A stretch of 32,849 nucleotides of DNA. It comes from Hespellia sp. (GTDB taxonomy: Bacteria; Bacillota; Clostridia; Lachnospirales; Lachnospiraceae). The stretch lies in the NCBI GenBank assembly GCA_028693555.1, contig JAQUVD010000041.1:1-32849 (forward strand), given 5' to 3'. Made by a program: the position numbers and the translations under genes. Below, piece by piece: positions 16,459 to 23,398 of the stretch. Position 1 is the stretch's first letter, and each line of letters begins with the position of its first letter. The notes under the pieces are model-generated. The model did no database searches. It was not told the origin of the DNA and saw only the letters and a list, made by a program, of their open reading frames with translations.

Positions 16459-17711
16459 ACTTTTTCTTCCTCCATTTCTATGCCATATTCCAGTTGCAAT
16501 TTTTTAAACTCCTCTGTGTCCTTCAATTCCGGAAATCCTGCGATCAGCTCCTGCAGCTCCTGATTCTGCTGTTCGGTATCTTCTGTATCAGATTTACAGA
16601 TAAAGGTAAGATACTGCAGCGCAAGCTTCTGATTCTTTTCACATTTTTTCATTGCCTGCTGATAGGTTGTCCGCGCCGCTTCCTTTTGTCCCAGATTTTC
16701 TTCAATCGTTGCTTTTCGCAAATAGCAACGTTCCAACTGCTGTGGATTCTCCTCCAGTTCTGTCACAATACCATAATAGTACAGCGCACTTTCAAATATT
16801 TCCTCTCTGTCATAAGCCGTTGCAAGTGTCGCGGCAAGCTCCAGCTCCATATCGCTGCCCTCCTCAATAATCCACTGATTATCCGCTGTCGTATTATTCT
16901 GCAAATACACTTGAAGCGCTTCCAATCGATCCTGATTCTTGCTTTCCTCCGAATCTGCAGTCGTATGAACCTGCCGCTCATCTCCCCCACCAGTCTGCTC
17001 CTGCACCTCTTTCGTCACAGCTTCTTCTGCCAAAGGTTCCTCTTTCAGATTAACGTTCCAGCTCTGCAAGAACCTGCCACCACCTGCTGCCGCCAAAATG
17101 ATGCACGCAGCAATCCCGATTGCACCAACTGCTTTTCCATTTTTCTTTTGCTTTTTATACTGTGGAATTTCTTTTTGAATTTTATCCAGATTTTGATAAG
17201 ATTTTCGGGGATGATTCCCCAGACATTTTTGTATAAAAGAATCGATTTGTTTCTCTTCCCGCCTTGATAAACGAGGCGATATCTTCGATCGGGCAAGCAG
17301 GAATTGTATGGTCTTTCCCAGACTGTACAGATCCGTCTCCTCTTTCTTGTGATGCTGAAAATAAGATTCGTTTTTCATAAAATGCTGCCGCATCTCCCGT
17401 CTCTGCATATCGCGCATCACAAATGCATTGCTCTGCGCTTCCAGATCCAGCAGATAGAGCTGTCCGTCTGCTGTGACAAGCACACTCTCCGGACTCAAGT
17501 ACCGATAACACTGATTCTTCTGACATTTATGAAACAGGCAGACCTGTCTCACCAACATATCCATCCATTGATATAAAAGTTCCTTGTCCATTATTCGATT
17601 TTCTTTCAGCCATGAAAGTAATAATTCGCCTTTGCGGTAATCCATCGTGATTCTGGTCAGATTCCCCTGATCCATGAATCGAAGCACCTCATAGCCCTTT
17701 TGTAACTCCAA
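16434..17711 (-). CDS. Membrane pseudokinase with extracytoplasmic TPR-like domain
   Basis: I place the start at TTG 17711 because GGGAGG lies seven bases upstream. ATGs at 17717 and 17726 overlap or precede that site. The product is about 425 residues. The first 190 look like the C-lobe of a Ser/Thr kinase: CYRYLSPESVLVTADGQLYLLDLEA stands where HRDLKPxN and DFG should be, and TDLYSLGKTI fits the later DxxSLG motif. The catalytic Asp is replaced and there is no Gly-rich loop or VAIK lysine, so it is a pseudokinase. A membrane segment (VGAIGIAACIILAAAG) follows, then helical TPR-like repeats (YDREEIFESALYYYGIV, LGQKEAARTTYQQAM). This order recalls EssB of type VII secretion, but no other secretion gene is near. 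Its partner is the overlapping Ig-repeat gene. Confidence 0.75.
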   Translation of the reverse strand: MELQKGYEVLRFMDQGNLTRITMDYRKGELLLSWLKENRIMDKELLYQWMDMLVRQVCLFHKCQKNQCYRYLSPESVLVTADGQLYLLDLEAQSNAFVMRDMQRREMRQHFMKNESYFQHHKKEETDLYSLGKTIQFLLARSKISPRLSRREEKQIDSFIQKCLGNHPRKSYQNLDKIQKEIPQYKKQKKNGKAVGAIGIAACIILAAAGGGRFLQSWNVNLKEEPLAEEAVTKEVQEQTGGGDERQVHTTADSEESKNQDRLEALQVYLQNNTTADNQWIIEEGSDMELELAATLATAYDREEIFESALYYYGIVTELEENPQQLERCYLRKATIEENLGQKEAARTTYQQAMKKCEKNQKLALQYLTFICKSDTEDTEQQNQELQELIAGFPELKDTEEFKKLQLEYGIEMEEEKVWIKREDG

Positions 17712-17850
17712 GTGCATTCCTCCCATCTAAAAATAAGCGCACAAATACAACTGGTTTCATTTCCTACATCATGTGTGAGTTCTCGGATTGAAATAATCCT
17801 AAAATTGAAATCTAAAATCATCAGAACGATGATTTCGAGTAATTAGTATG

Positions 17851-17955
17851 TTACAACGTTCCTATAAAAAAAGCAAGAGGTTTTTTCAGAAAATATTTAT
17901 CATCCATCATTGCTTCTAGTCCATAAATTGGTTTTACCTCTTCTTTATCTTGCAT
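17851..17955 (-). CDS. Possible 34-residue ORF upstream of the pseudokinase operon
   Basis: ATG 17955 is preceded by AAAGGA and opens a 34-codon frame (MQDKEEVKPIYGLEAMMDD and ending KPLAFFIGTL). It lies in a 400-base stretch without other minus-strand genes. The sequence is protein-like but not recognised. It could be a small gene or a relic of a longer one. Confidence 0.3.
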   Translation of the reverse strand: MQDKEEVKPIYGLEAMMDDKYFLKKPLAFFIGTL

Positions 17956-18033
17956 GCACTCTATCCTTTTATTGTTTTCATAAATACATTATGATATATT
18001 CATAAAAGATAATAAAAAACAGACAGCTTGAGA

Positions 18034-18062
18034 CTGACCTGTCAGCACCGTGACAATATAAT
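18034..18062 (+). promoter_or_regulatory. Promoter of the type I toxin mRNA
   Basis: CTGACC (18034-18039) and a perfect TATAAT (18057-18062) are separated by 17 bases. The start near 18069 gives a leader of nearly 60 bases before the toxin ORF. The bases from the -10 onward closely match those after the inward-facing antisense promoter. Confidence 0.65.
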
Positions 18063-18126
18063 AGACTTACTAAGGGAGCCGATGGGGCGCTATGTCTTGC
18101 TACCTACTCACAGAGAAAGGGGCTTG

Positions 18127-18222
18127 ATGCTTATGTACGTTACTTTTAATGACTTATTTACATTTGTTATAATGCTTGCAGCAGTCATAACTCTTGTTAT
18201 TAACTTTAAGCATAAAAAATAA
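18127..18222 (+). CDS. Small hydrophobic holin-like toxin peptide (type I toxin-antitoxin)
   Basis: The peptide is 31 residues from ATG 18127 (MLMYVTFNDLFTFVIM and ending INFKHKK), or 29 from ATG 18133. AAAGGGG lies four bases before the first and ten before the second. It has a short polar start, one membrane-spanning helix (LFTFVIMLAAVITLVI) and a basic tail, as in TxpA/BsrG-type and other holin-like toxins of Firmicutes. These insert into the membrane and stop growth when their antisense RNA is lost. Longer in-frame starts near 18028 precede the promoter and are not used. The toxin stop lies inside the bidirectional terminator, and an antisense RNA gene faces it from the right. Confidence 0.72.
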   Translation: MLMYVTFNDLFTFVIMLAAVITLVINFKHKK

Positions 18223-18257
18223 CGCCCTCATCTTTGGTCGGATAGGCGTTATTTTTT
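18214..18257. terminator. Bidirectional terminator shared by toxin mRNA and antitoxin RNA
   Basis: AAAAAATAACGCC (18214-18226) and its exact complement GGCGTTATTTTTT (18245-18257) form a 13-bp stem with an 18-base loop. The A/T tracts give a T-run on both strands, so both convergent transcripts can end here. It overlaps the last codons of the toxin. Confidence 0.85.
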
Positions 18258-18311
18258 AACACATATGATACCGAGGTGGCTAGGTCGTAGCTAGCTATCG
18301 GCTCTCTTGTT
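18214..18311 (-). ncRNA. Antisense antitoxin RNA of the type I system
   Basis: A near-perfect promoter fires on the minus strand at about 18311, toward the toxin gene. The predicted RNA of about 98 bases ends at the shared terminator and holds no ORF. It would pair with the toxin mRNA over the terminator stem-loop. It would also pair through a direct repeat: 18279-18297 (GCTAGGTCGTAGCTAGCTA) resembles 18089-18107 (GCTATGTCTTGCTACCTAC) in the toxin leader, so the RNA made from the opposite strand can bind that leader. Convergent RNAs with repeats at both 5' ends and a common terminator are the known design of the Fst/par locus of enterococcal plasmids. Confidence 0.65.
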
Positions 18312-18317
18312 AAATCT

Positions 18318-18346
18318 ATTATAATCAACTCATGACAAAATGTCAA
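18318..18346 (-). promoter_or_regulatory. Promoter of the antisense antitoxin RNA
   Basis: On the minus strand a perfect TTGACA (18341-18346) and a perfect TATAAT (18318-18323) are separated by exactly 17 bases. It is stronger by sequence than the toxin promoter, as expected for an antitoxin RNA made in excess. Confidence 0.85.
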
Positions 18347-18382
18347 ATTTCTTTCCAAATCCATGTACGCGCGGGCTATCAT

Positions 18383-18406
18383 AAAAAAGCCCCAGTTTAG
18401 GGGCTT
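18383..18406 (-). terminator. Terminator of the second phosphofructokinase
   Basis: AAGCCCC (18387-18393) and GGGGCTT (18400-18406) form a 7-bp GC-rich stem with a 6-base loop. On the minus strand it is followed by TTTTTTA, a classic intrinsic terminator just after the stop. Confidence 0.9.
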
Positions 18407-18412
18407 AATCTT

Positions 18413-19654
18413 TTATTTCATAACATCCGGTTTATACAGATGTCTTGGGATTCCGTCTACCATTACAGGTGATACGTCGCCCTGAATCAGCGGCTTTACG
18501 TAACTGATAAATTCATCTGTCACATAAGTGCCCTCTTTGTTCACCCATTCTCTTGGGACAAGCTTCTCATCATTCGCAATCTTGTGAACATCCTTCACTT
18601 CAGTTCCGCTCTGATATGGATCATCTGATAATCGCTTGATAACAACCATCTTGCCGGAATCTCCCTCATCTGCAGCCTTCACCGCTGCACCACCAACCTG
18701 ATATGCTTCCAAAATGTCAACGCGGGATGCGGAATGCGATGCCGAACGCTGCAGCGTGCTGAATTCGATTGCTCTCGTCTTACAACCGATCTCTCCGGCA
18801 ATAAAGCTCGCAAGATAGGATGCTGTTCCGGATAATTGTTTGTGACCAAATGCATCTACAAAATCAACGCTCTGTCCAAGCTCGCAGACATATTTGCCAT
18901 CGTCTGTCTTGATTCCCTCTGAGACAGCTACAACAACAGAAGTCTTCTCAGCCAGCAGCTTCTTCACTCTTGCACTGAATTTCTTCAGGTCAAATGGAAG
19001 CTCCGGCAGATAGATCAGATCCGGACCTGTACAGTCTTCGCCCTGTGCCAGCGCAGCCGCTCCGGTCAGCCAGCCGGCATTCCGTCCCATAATCTCAACA
19101 ATAGATACAAGACCATGAGGATACTCCAGACAGAATCCATCACGGATAATCTCTTTGACCGATGTTCCGATGTACTTTGCAGCACTTCCGTAACCAGGTG
19201 TGTGATCGGTAAGTGCTAAATCATTATCAATGGTCTTCGGGCATCCGATAAAGCGTGTCGGATGTCCTTTTACGATTGCATAATCCGATAACTTTTTAAT
19301 CGTGTCCATCGAATCATTGCCACCGATGTAGATGAATGCTTCAATCTCCAGCTTCTCAAGAATCTGGAAAATCTTCTCATACACTGCCTGATCTTCGAAA
19401 ATCTCCGGCAGCTTGTAGCGGCATGATCCCAAATATGCGGCTGGTGTCCTCTTAAGCAGCTCTGCATCGAGTTCATTTGTAATATGTTCCGATAAATCAA
19501 TATATCGCTCTTCCATTAAACCCTGGATTCCGTGTAGCATACCGTAAACTTTCTTTGCACCTCTATCCTTTGCTGTGCGGTATACACCTGCAAGGCTAGA
19601 GTTGATTGCGGCGGTTGGTCCGCCTGATTGTCCTACAATTACATTTCCTTTCAT
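18413..19654 (-). CDS. pfp: 6-phosphofructokinase, PPi-dependent type (copy 2)
   Basis: The 413-residue protein is a paralogue of the gene at 13180-14400. The opening loop is GQSGGPTAAINSS. GGNDS at residues 111-115 and PKTIDND at 139-145 carry the Asp and Lys that mark pyrophosphate users. MGRNAGWLTGAAAL belongs to the sugar-phosphate site. The two proteins match closely at these sites and in the regions YLGSCR(F/Y)KLPE and DHTPG(F/Y), but differ elsewhere, so this is an old duplication or independent acquisition rather than a recent copy. It has its own promoter with unusual upstream repeats and its own strong terminator. The start ATG follows CGGAGG at ten bases. Confidence 0.9.
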   Translation of the reverse strand: MKGNVIVGQSGGPTAAINSSLAGVYRTAKDRGAKKVYGMLHGIQGLMEERYIDLSEHITNELDAELLKRTPAAYLGSCRYKLPEIFEDQAVYEKIFQILEKLEIEAFIYIGGNDSMDTIKKLSDYAIVKGHPTRFIGCPKTIDNDLALTDHTPGYGSAAKYIGTSVKEIIRDGFCLEYPHGLVSIVEIMGRNAGWLTGAAALAQGEDCTGPDLIYLPELPFDLKKFSARVKKLLAEKTSVVVAVSEGIKTDDGKYVCELGQSVDFVDAFGHKQLSGTASYLASFIAGEIGCKTRAIEFSTLQRSASHSASRVDILEAYQVGGAAVKAADEGDSGKMVVIKRLSDDPYQSGTEVKDVHKIANDEKLVPREWVNKEGTYVTDEFISYVKPLIQGDVSPVMVDGIPRHLYKPDVMK

Positions 19655-19689
19655 GCCATTTTTACCTCCGTTATATTGTGTTACCTATA

Positions 19690-19718
19690 ATTCTAGTTGA
19701 TTTTGGCATATTTGTAAA
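19690..19718 (-). promoter_or_regulatory. Promoter of the second phosphofructokinase
   Basis: On the minus strand TTTACA (19713-19718) and TAGAAT (19690-19695) are separated by 17 bases, about 35 bases upstream of the ATG. Confidence 0.65.
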
Positions 19719-19723
19719 TGACT

Positions 19724-19775
19724 AATTGTGCAATTTTCTATAAACTTTACTGCTTTTCATAATTTCGTTGTGCAA
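19724..19775. promoter_or_regulatory. Paired TTGTGCAA sites upstream of the promoter
   Basis: TTGTGCAA occurs at 19726-19733 and again at 19768-19775, exactly 42 bases apart, about four helical turns. The first copy is the centre of AATTG-N2-CAATT. Both lie just upstream of the -35 box, where an activator would bind. The cognate factor is unknown. Confidence 0.35.
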
Positions 19776-19794
19776 ATTGACCGATTTTATTGTT

Positions 19795-20301
19795 TTAGAT
19801 TGGCGATTGAAACAATGCAATTTGTGGAGGAAATGCTGTAAATATCCAAAATAGGATTGTCATAATAATAAAAAACAGGATTCCAGCCATATCATTCCAG
19901 CAGCATTTCTCCCTCACAATACAGCAATAGGCAATGTAACAGCTCACAACCACACTCACAAAATAAATTGCAATATTCAAAAAATCAATATTGAATCCCA
20001 AAGCGCCACGATACGTATAATACAACGTTACGATTGTAAGCAGCCCTGCCAGACAGCCACACGCATTCGCTCCCCAATAGCACTTCTTTTCTCTGCCCCA
20101 GAGAAAGTATGAGACTACGGTCCATAACAATAAGGGGAAAAATAATAATTTCAAATGTTCCCATGTTGACTCATTCACTGCACTAAAATAAGCTACAATG
20201 GGATTATTTCCAGTCCATTCATAGAGAAAATGCCCCAGCGTCCCTAGAATTGATATCAAAACTGCACCAATTATAAAAAGAGATTTCAAATTTTTCTTCA
20301 T
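19795..20301 (-). CDS. DUF6512-like integral membrane protein
   Basis: The 168-residue protein has about five membrane segments (SLFIIGAVLISILGTLGHFL, LKLLFFPLLLWTVVSYFLW, GCLAGLLTIVTLYY, IAIYFVSVVVSCYIAYCC and LFFIIMTILFWIFTAF). The motif FSAVNESTWEHLKLLFFP between the first two is the mark I associate with the DUF6512 family of uncharacterised Firmicutes membrane proteins. No function is known. The start ATG follows TAAGGT. It stands alone between the phosphofructokinase and a tRNA gene on the other strand. Confidence 0.7.
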   Translation of the reverse strand: MKKNLKSLFIIGAVLISILGTLGHFLYEWTGNNPIVAYFSAVNESTWEHLKLLFFPLLLWTVVSYFLWGREKKCYWGANACGCLAGLLTIVTLYYTYRGALGFNIDFLNIAIYFVSVVVSCYIAYCCIVREKCCWNDMAGILFFIIMTILFWIFTAFPPQIALFQSPI

Positions 20302-20388
20302 TTGACCGACCTTAGATATTCTTTCCTAACAGTATATGATTGATCCACTGTTCTATACAACAAAAATTCAATTATTTGCAATTTCCGA

Positions 20389-20417
20389 TTGACAAAAAAG
20401 AATATCTGTTATAATAT
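20389..20417 (+). promoter_or_regulatory. Promoter of the tRNA-Arg gene
   Basis: A perfect TTGACA (20389-20394) is followed 17 bases later by TAATAT (20412-20417). An overlapping TATAAT at 20410-20415 would be 15 bases away. The tRNA begins about 30 bases downstream. Confidence 0.7.
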
Positions 20418-20449
20418 ATATATTGCTGTGAAACATTTGTTTTACGCAT

Positions 20450-20523
20450 GTGCGTGTAGCTCAGCTGGATAGAGCGTTTGGCTACGGACCAAAAGGCCGG
20501 GAGTTCGAATCTTCTCACGCACG
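20450..20523 (+). tRNA. tRNA-Arg (anticodon ACG)
   Basis: The cloverleaf is complete. Acceptor GTGCGTG pairs with CACGCAC, the D arm is GCTC-AGCTGGAT-AGAGC, and anticodon stem TTTGG/CCAAA encloses CTACGGA with anticodon ACG. The T arm contains GTTCGAATC. The 3' CCA is not encoded. It has its own promoter and terminator, so it is a single-gene transcription unit. Confidence 0.95.
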
Positions 20524-20530
20524 TTTTAAC

Positions 20531-20567
20531 AAAAGCCTGTAGACATCAAGTTTACAGGCTTTTCTTT
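20531..20567 (+). terminator. Terminator of the tRNA-Arg gene
   Basis: AAAAGCCTGTA (20531-20541) and TACAGGCTTTT (20553-20563) form an 11-bp stem with an 11-base loop and the tail TTTTCTTTT on the plus strand. It also lies at the end of the convergent peptidase gene and may serve both. Confidence 0.85.
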
Positions 20568-20569
20568 TA

Positions 20570-21181
20570 TTATCGGTACAATATCATTCCACCTTTTTTC
20601 TGGTATCCCGTATTCCATAATTCTCTAAGACTCAGCCAGACTGCTTCGCCATAAGTCGCAGCCTTTACGTAGAGCCCGTCGCTGCGTGTCTCATAACCAA
20701 CAAGCAGAAACCAGTGCCAGTGAAAATCTTTGAGCTTCTGACTTTTGTGGTTGAGAAGTAAATAGGGAACCGGCATTTCGTGGTTCATCTGCTGCTTTAC
20801 AACCTTTTCCGCATAAAGCACCGCTTCATGTCCTGAGAAGCCCGACATCGTAAGATCCAAGTTGCCCCGATCCAGAAGATAACGGCGCATCCCCTCCATA
20901 TAGATATCCAGTGTATCGATGCCACCCCATCGCGGTCTGAGATAGGGGCGCATCATCATAGCAAATTCCTCGTATGCTTTTTTATCCAGTTTATTAAGTT
21001 CATATGGATACACATTGTTCTTCATCTTTTTCAGTTCAAAATAGAGGCAGCTATCGCAGGCTGTCGCCGCACCGCACCCTCCCAGATGCATCATCGGGTT
21101 GTGAAACCAGTCCTGATTTCCACCATATGAATCCCCAATATGAAAATAATCCAATTCTTTTTTTACATTTTCTTTGATCAT
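20570..21181 (-). CDS. Putative papain-like (C39-like) cysteine peptidase
   Basis: The 203-residue protein has no signal peptide. GGCGAATACDSCLYF places a candidate catalytic Cys36 at a helix start, as in papain-fold peptidases, and FHWHWFLLVGYE places a candidate His154 or His156 in a beta strand near the C-terminus. That order and spacing fit the C39-like peptidase fold. No ABC transporter or leader-peptide gene is adjacent, so a bacteriocin-processing role is unsupported. The start ATG follows AGGAGA. It is divergent from asnA. The family call is inference from two motifs. Confidence 0.55.
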   Translation of the reverse strand: MIKENVKKELDYFHIGDSYGGNQDWFHNPMMHLGGCGAATACDSCLYFELKKMKNNVYPYELNKLDKKAYEEFAMMMRPYLRPRWGGIDTLDIYMEGMRRYLLDRGNLDLTMSGFSGHEAVLYAEKVVKQQMNHEMPVPYLLLNHKSQKLKDFHWHWFLLVGYETRSDGLYVKAATYGEAVWLSLRELWNTGYQKKGGMILYR

Positions 21182-21283
21182 AACTCTCTCCTGTGCCTAA
21201 AACGCAAATTGCTGTTTGTTTATGAAATTTGAATTTTTATTACTCCTTAGTATAACACGCCTGTGCTTAGATTATGGTTTTTA

Positions 21284-21312
21284 TTTACATTTCGAATGGA
21301 AAATGGTAACAT
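21284..21312 (+). promoter_or_regulatory. Promoter of asnA
   Basis: TTTACA (21284-21289) and TAACAT (21307-21312) are separated by 17 bases. The leader of about 45 bases is too short for a T-box and lacks its conserved GGTGG-type sequence. Confidence 0.55.
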
Positions 21313-21361
21313 GAAACAAGATTGTTGGGGAACCATCGGAAATTAACGGAGGATTATTGGT

Positions 21362-22372
21362 ATGAGCATTATTAACATTCCGGACGGATATGCGTCCGCA
21401 TTAGACATTAAAGAAACACAGATTGCAATCAAACAGGTCAAAGATTTTTTCCAGCGAGAGCTTGCAATTCAATTAAATTTAAAGCGTGTATCCGCTCCGC
21501 TTTTTGTGACACCGGAATCGGGACTGAATGACAACTTAAACGGAATCGAACGTCCTGTTTCTTTTGGTATCAAAGAGCAGCGCGGACAGCGTGCTGAGAT
21601 TGTACAGTCACTCGCAAAGTGGAAACGTGTTGCACTTAAAAATTACGGTTTTGAAGTTGGCGAAGGTCTTTACACGGACATGAGTGCTATCCGCCGCGAC
21701 GAAGAGACCGATAACATTCATTCGATCTATGTAGATCAATGGGACTGGGAAAAAGTCATCAACCAGAGTGACCGGAACACTGACACACTCATTGAGACTG
21801 TGAAGTCTGTATATGAGGCTCTCCGTGTCACAGAGAAATATATGGCAAATAAATATTCTTATATTGATTGTTTTCTTCCCGAAGAGATCACCTTTCTCAC
21901 TTCTCAGGAATTAGAATATCTGTATCCGGATTTTACAGCAAAAGAGCGTGAATATGCTGCCGCAAAAGAAAACGGTGCTGTCTTCGTGATGCAGATTGGT
22001 GGCGTATTAAATTCAGGCGAGCCACATGACGGTCGTGCACCGGACTATGACGACTGGACATTAAACGGCGATATCATCGTATATTATCCGGTTCTTGATA
22101 TGGCACTTGAATTATCTTCTATGGGAATCCGTGTCGATGAAAAAGCACTTGCAGAGCAGCTTAAGATTACCGGGTGCGAAGAGCGCGCGGCACTTCCATT
22201 CCAGAAAGCATTATTAAACGGCGAACTTCCATATACCATCGGTGGCGGTATCGGACAGTCGCGTATCTGCATGTTCTTCCTTCGCAAGGCACATATCGGT
22301 GAAGTTCAGTCTTCACTTTGGCCGGAAGACATCTGGGCCGTAGCCAAAGACAAGGGTGTACAATTATTATAA
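21362..22372 (+). CDS. asnA: Aspartate-ammonia ligase (asparagine synthetase A)
   Basis: The 336-residue protein is the usual full length for AsnA, a class II aminoacyl-tRNA-synthetase-like enzyme. It makes asparagine from aspartate, ammonia and ATP in the cytoplasm. Family blocks are RVSAPLFVTPESGLNDNLNG, GLYTDMSAIRRDEE and SIYVDQWDWEKVI. Near the C-terminus the motif-3-like GGGIGQSRICMFFLRKAHIGEVQ supplies the ATP-site Arg. The start follows GGAGG at nine bases. It has its own promoter and a strong terminator. No second asparagine synthetase is seen in the window. Confidence 0.95.
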   Translation: MSIINIPDGYASALDIKETQIAIKQVKDFFQRELAIQLNLKRVSAPLFVTPESGLNDNLNGIERPVSFGIKEQRGQRAEIVQSLAKWKRVALKNYGFEVGEGLYTDMSAIRRDEETDNIHSIYVDQWDWEKVINQSDRNTDTLIETVKSVYEALRVTEKYMANKYSYIDCFLPEEITFLTSQELEYLYPDFTAKEREYAAAKENGAVFVMQIGGVLNSGEPHDGRAPDYDDWTLNGDIIVYYPVLDMALELSSMGIRVDEKALAEQLKITGCEERAALPFQKALLNGELPYTIGGGIGQSRICMFFLRKAHIGEVQSSLWPEDIWAVAKDKGVQLL

Positions 22373-22377
22373 AGGTT

Positions 22378-22412
22378 TGAGACAAGGGCGATCCCCTTGT
22401 CTCAGCTTTTTT
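22378..22412 (+). terminator. Terminator of asnA
   Basis: TGAGACAAGGG (22378-22388) pairs exactly with CCCTTGTCTCA (22394-22404) as an 11-bp stem with a 5-base loop, followed by GCTTTTTT on the plus strand. Confidence 0.93.
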
Positions 22413-22416
22413 ACGC

Positions 22417-23349
22417 TTACATTTCGATAATCCCGGCGTTCTTCTCCTCCAATACGCGGATTGCATGATAGAAGAAGTCAGCCATTGGTGTCTCAATCTC
22501 AAGCTTTCTCCCCAGCCTGATAACTGTTCCGGCAAACATCTCTATCTCTGTATTCTTTTTATTCTCCAAATCCTGAAGTGTCGATGGTTTGTTGTGCGGC
22601 GGAATTTTTTTGATTGTCTCTTCCTGCAGTTCTATAAACGATTCGTTCAATCCGATATTCTGTGCCTGCGCAAGTGCAACGACTTCACGCATCGCATTTC
22701 TTCTCAGGTAATTTGCATGACCGCTGACACGGTATGCTCCAAATGGAATTCCGAGCAGTGCCGAGGTCAAATTCTGTCCCACATTGCACATAAACTTATA
22801 CCAGATACCAAGTTCCATATCCTCGTCAATCCGATAATTGATCTCACATGCATCAAACACATCGCAGACCATCTGCACGCGTCCCGAAATGCTTTCATTC
22901 TTCTTTTCTCCAAAATGTACCTCGCCAAGCGTTGGATCATAATTCGTCTTTCCATCCCGCATGACGATTGAAACCTTCATATATGCATAAAGAACGTGTT
23001 CTTCCCCAAAGACTTCACTCAGCTTTTGCTCACTGTCCACGCCGTTTAGCACTGGGAGGATCAGCGTATTTTCCCCCACCTGATTCTTGATGTCTTCCAT
23101 CGCCTGATCGAGTGCATAGCCTTTCACCGCTACAATAATCAAATCAGCCGGCACATTCTTTTCATCCGGCGTCACGATTGGGAATTTATAATTCGTTTTA
23201 TTGATTGTAACTCCCTTCGTCTCCAGCTTTTCTTTGCGTTTACCTTCTGCAAGCACACGGAAATCATCGCCGAGATGTTCATACAGCTTTGGTGCAAAAA
23301 ATGCACCCATTGCACCTAATCCAATTAATGTTACCTTCTCAATCTTCAT
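22417..23349 (-). CDS. Ketopantoate reductase family oxidoreductase (PanE/ApbA)
   Basis: I start the protein at ATG 23349, which follows AAGGAG at eight bases. A GTG at 23358 touches the ribosome site and is unlikely. The 310-residue product has the NADP-binding GLGAMGAFFAPKLYEHL near its N-terminus, VAVKGYALDQAM, the family motif LPVLNGVDSEQKL, the probable catalytic Lys/Asn region WYKFMCNVGQNLTSALL, and a C-terminal helical domain with KPSTLQDLENKK. Typical members reduce 2-dehydropantoate in pantothenate synthesis. No panB or panC is adjacent, and many paralogues have other substrates, so panE is not assigned. It follows hisF by about 50 bases on the same strand. Confidence 0.85.
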   Translation of the reverse strand: MKIEKVTLIGLGAMGAFFAPKLYEHLGDDFRVLAEGKRKEKLETKGVTINKTNYKFPIVTPDEKNVPADLIIVAVKGYALDQAMEDIKNQVGENTLILPVLNGVDSEQKLSEVFGEEHVLYAYMKVSIVMRDGKTNYDPTLGEVHFGEKKNESISGRVQMVCDVFDACEINYRIDEDMELGIWYKFMCNVGQNLTSALLGIPFGAYRVSGHANYLRRNAMREVVALAQAQNIGLNESFIELQEETIKKIPPHNKPSTLQDLENKKNTEIEMFAGTVIRLGRKLEIETPMADFFYHAIRVLEEKNAGIIEM

Positions 23350-23398
23350 ACCAGTCACTCCTTTTCATTTCAGTAAATAAGACAAAAACCGTCTTCTC

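Noticed and set aside
16434-17711. Active Ser/Thr protein kinase
   Set aside because: The catalytic Asp of HRD is replaced (YRYLSPE), DFG reads DLE, and no glycine-rich loop or VAIK lysine exists.
18028-18132. N-terminal extension of the toxin ORF to a start at 18028
   Set aside because: It begins upstream of the promoter -10 box at 18057 and has no ribosome site. The transcript cannot include it.
21182-21361. T-box riboswitch upstream of asnA
   Set aside because: Expected for some Firmicutes asnA genes, but the leader after the promoter is only about 45 bases and lacks the conserved T-box sequence and an antiterminator hairpin.
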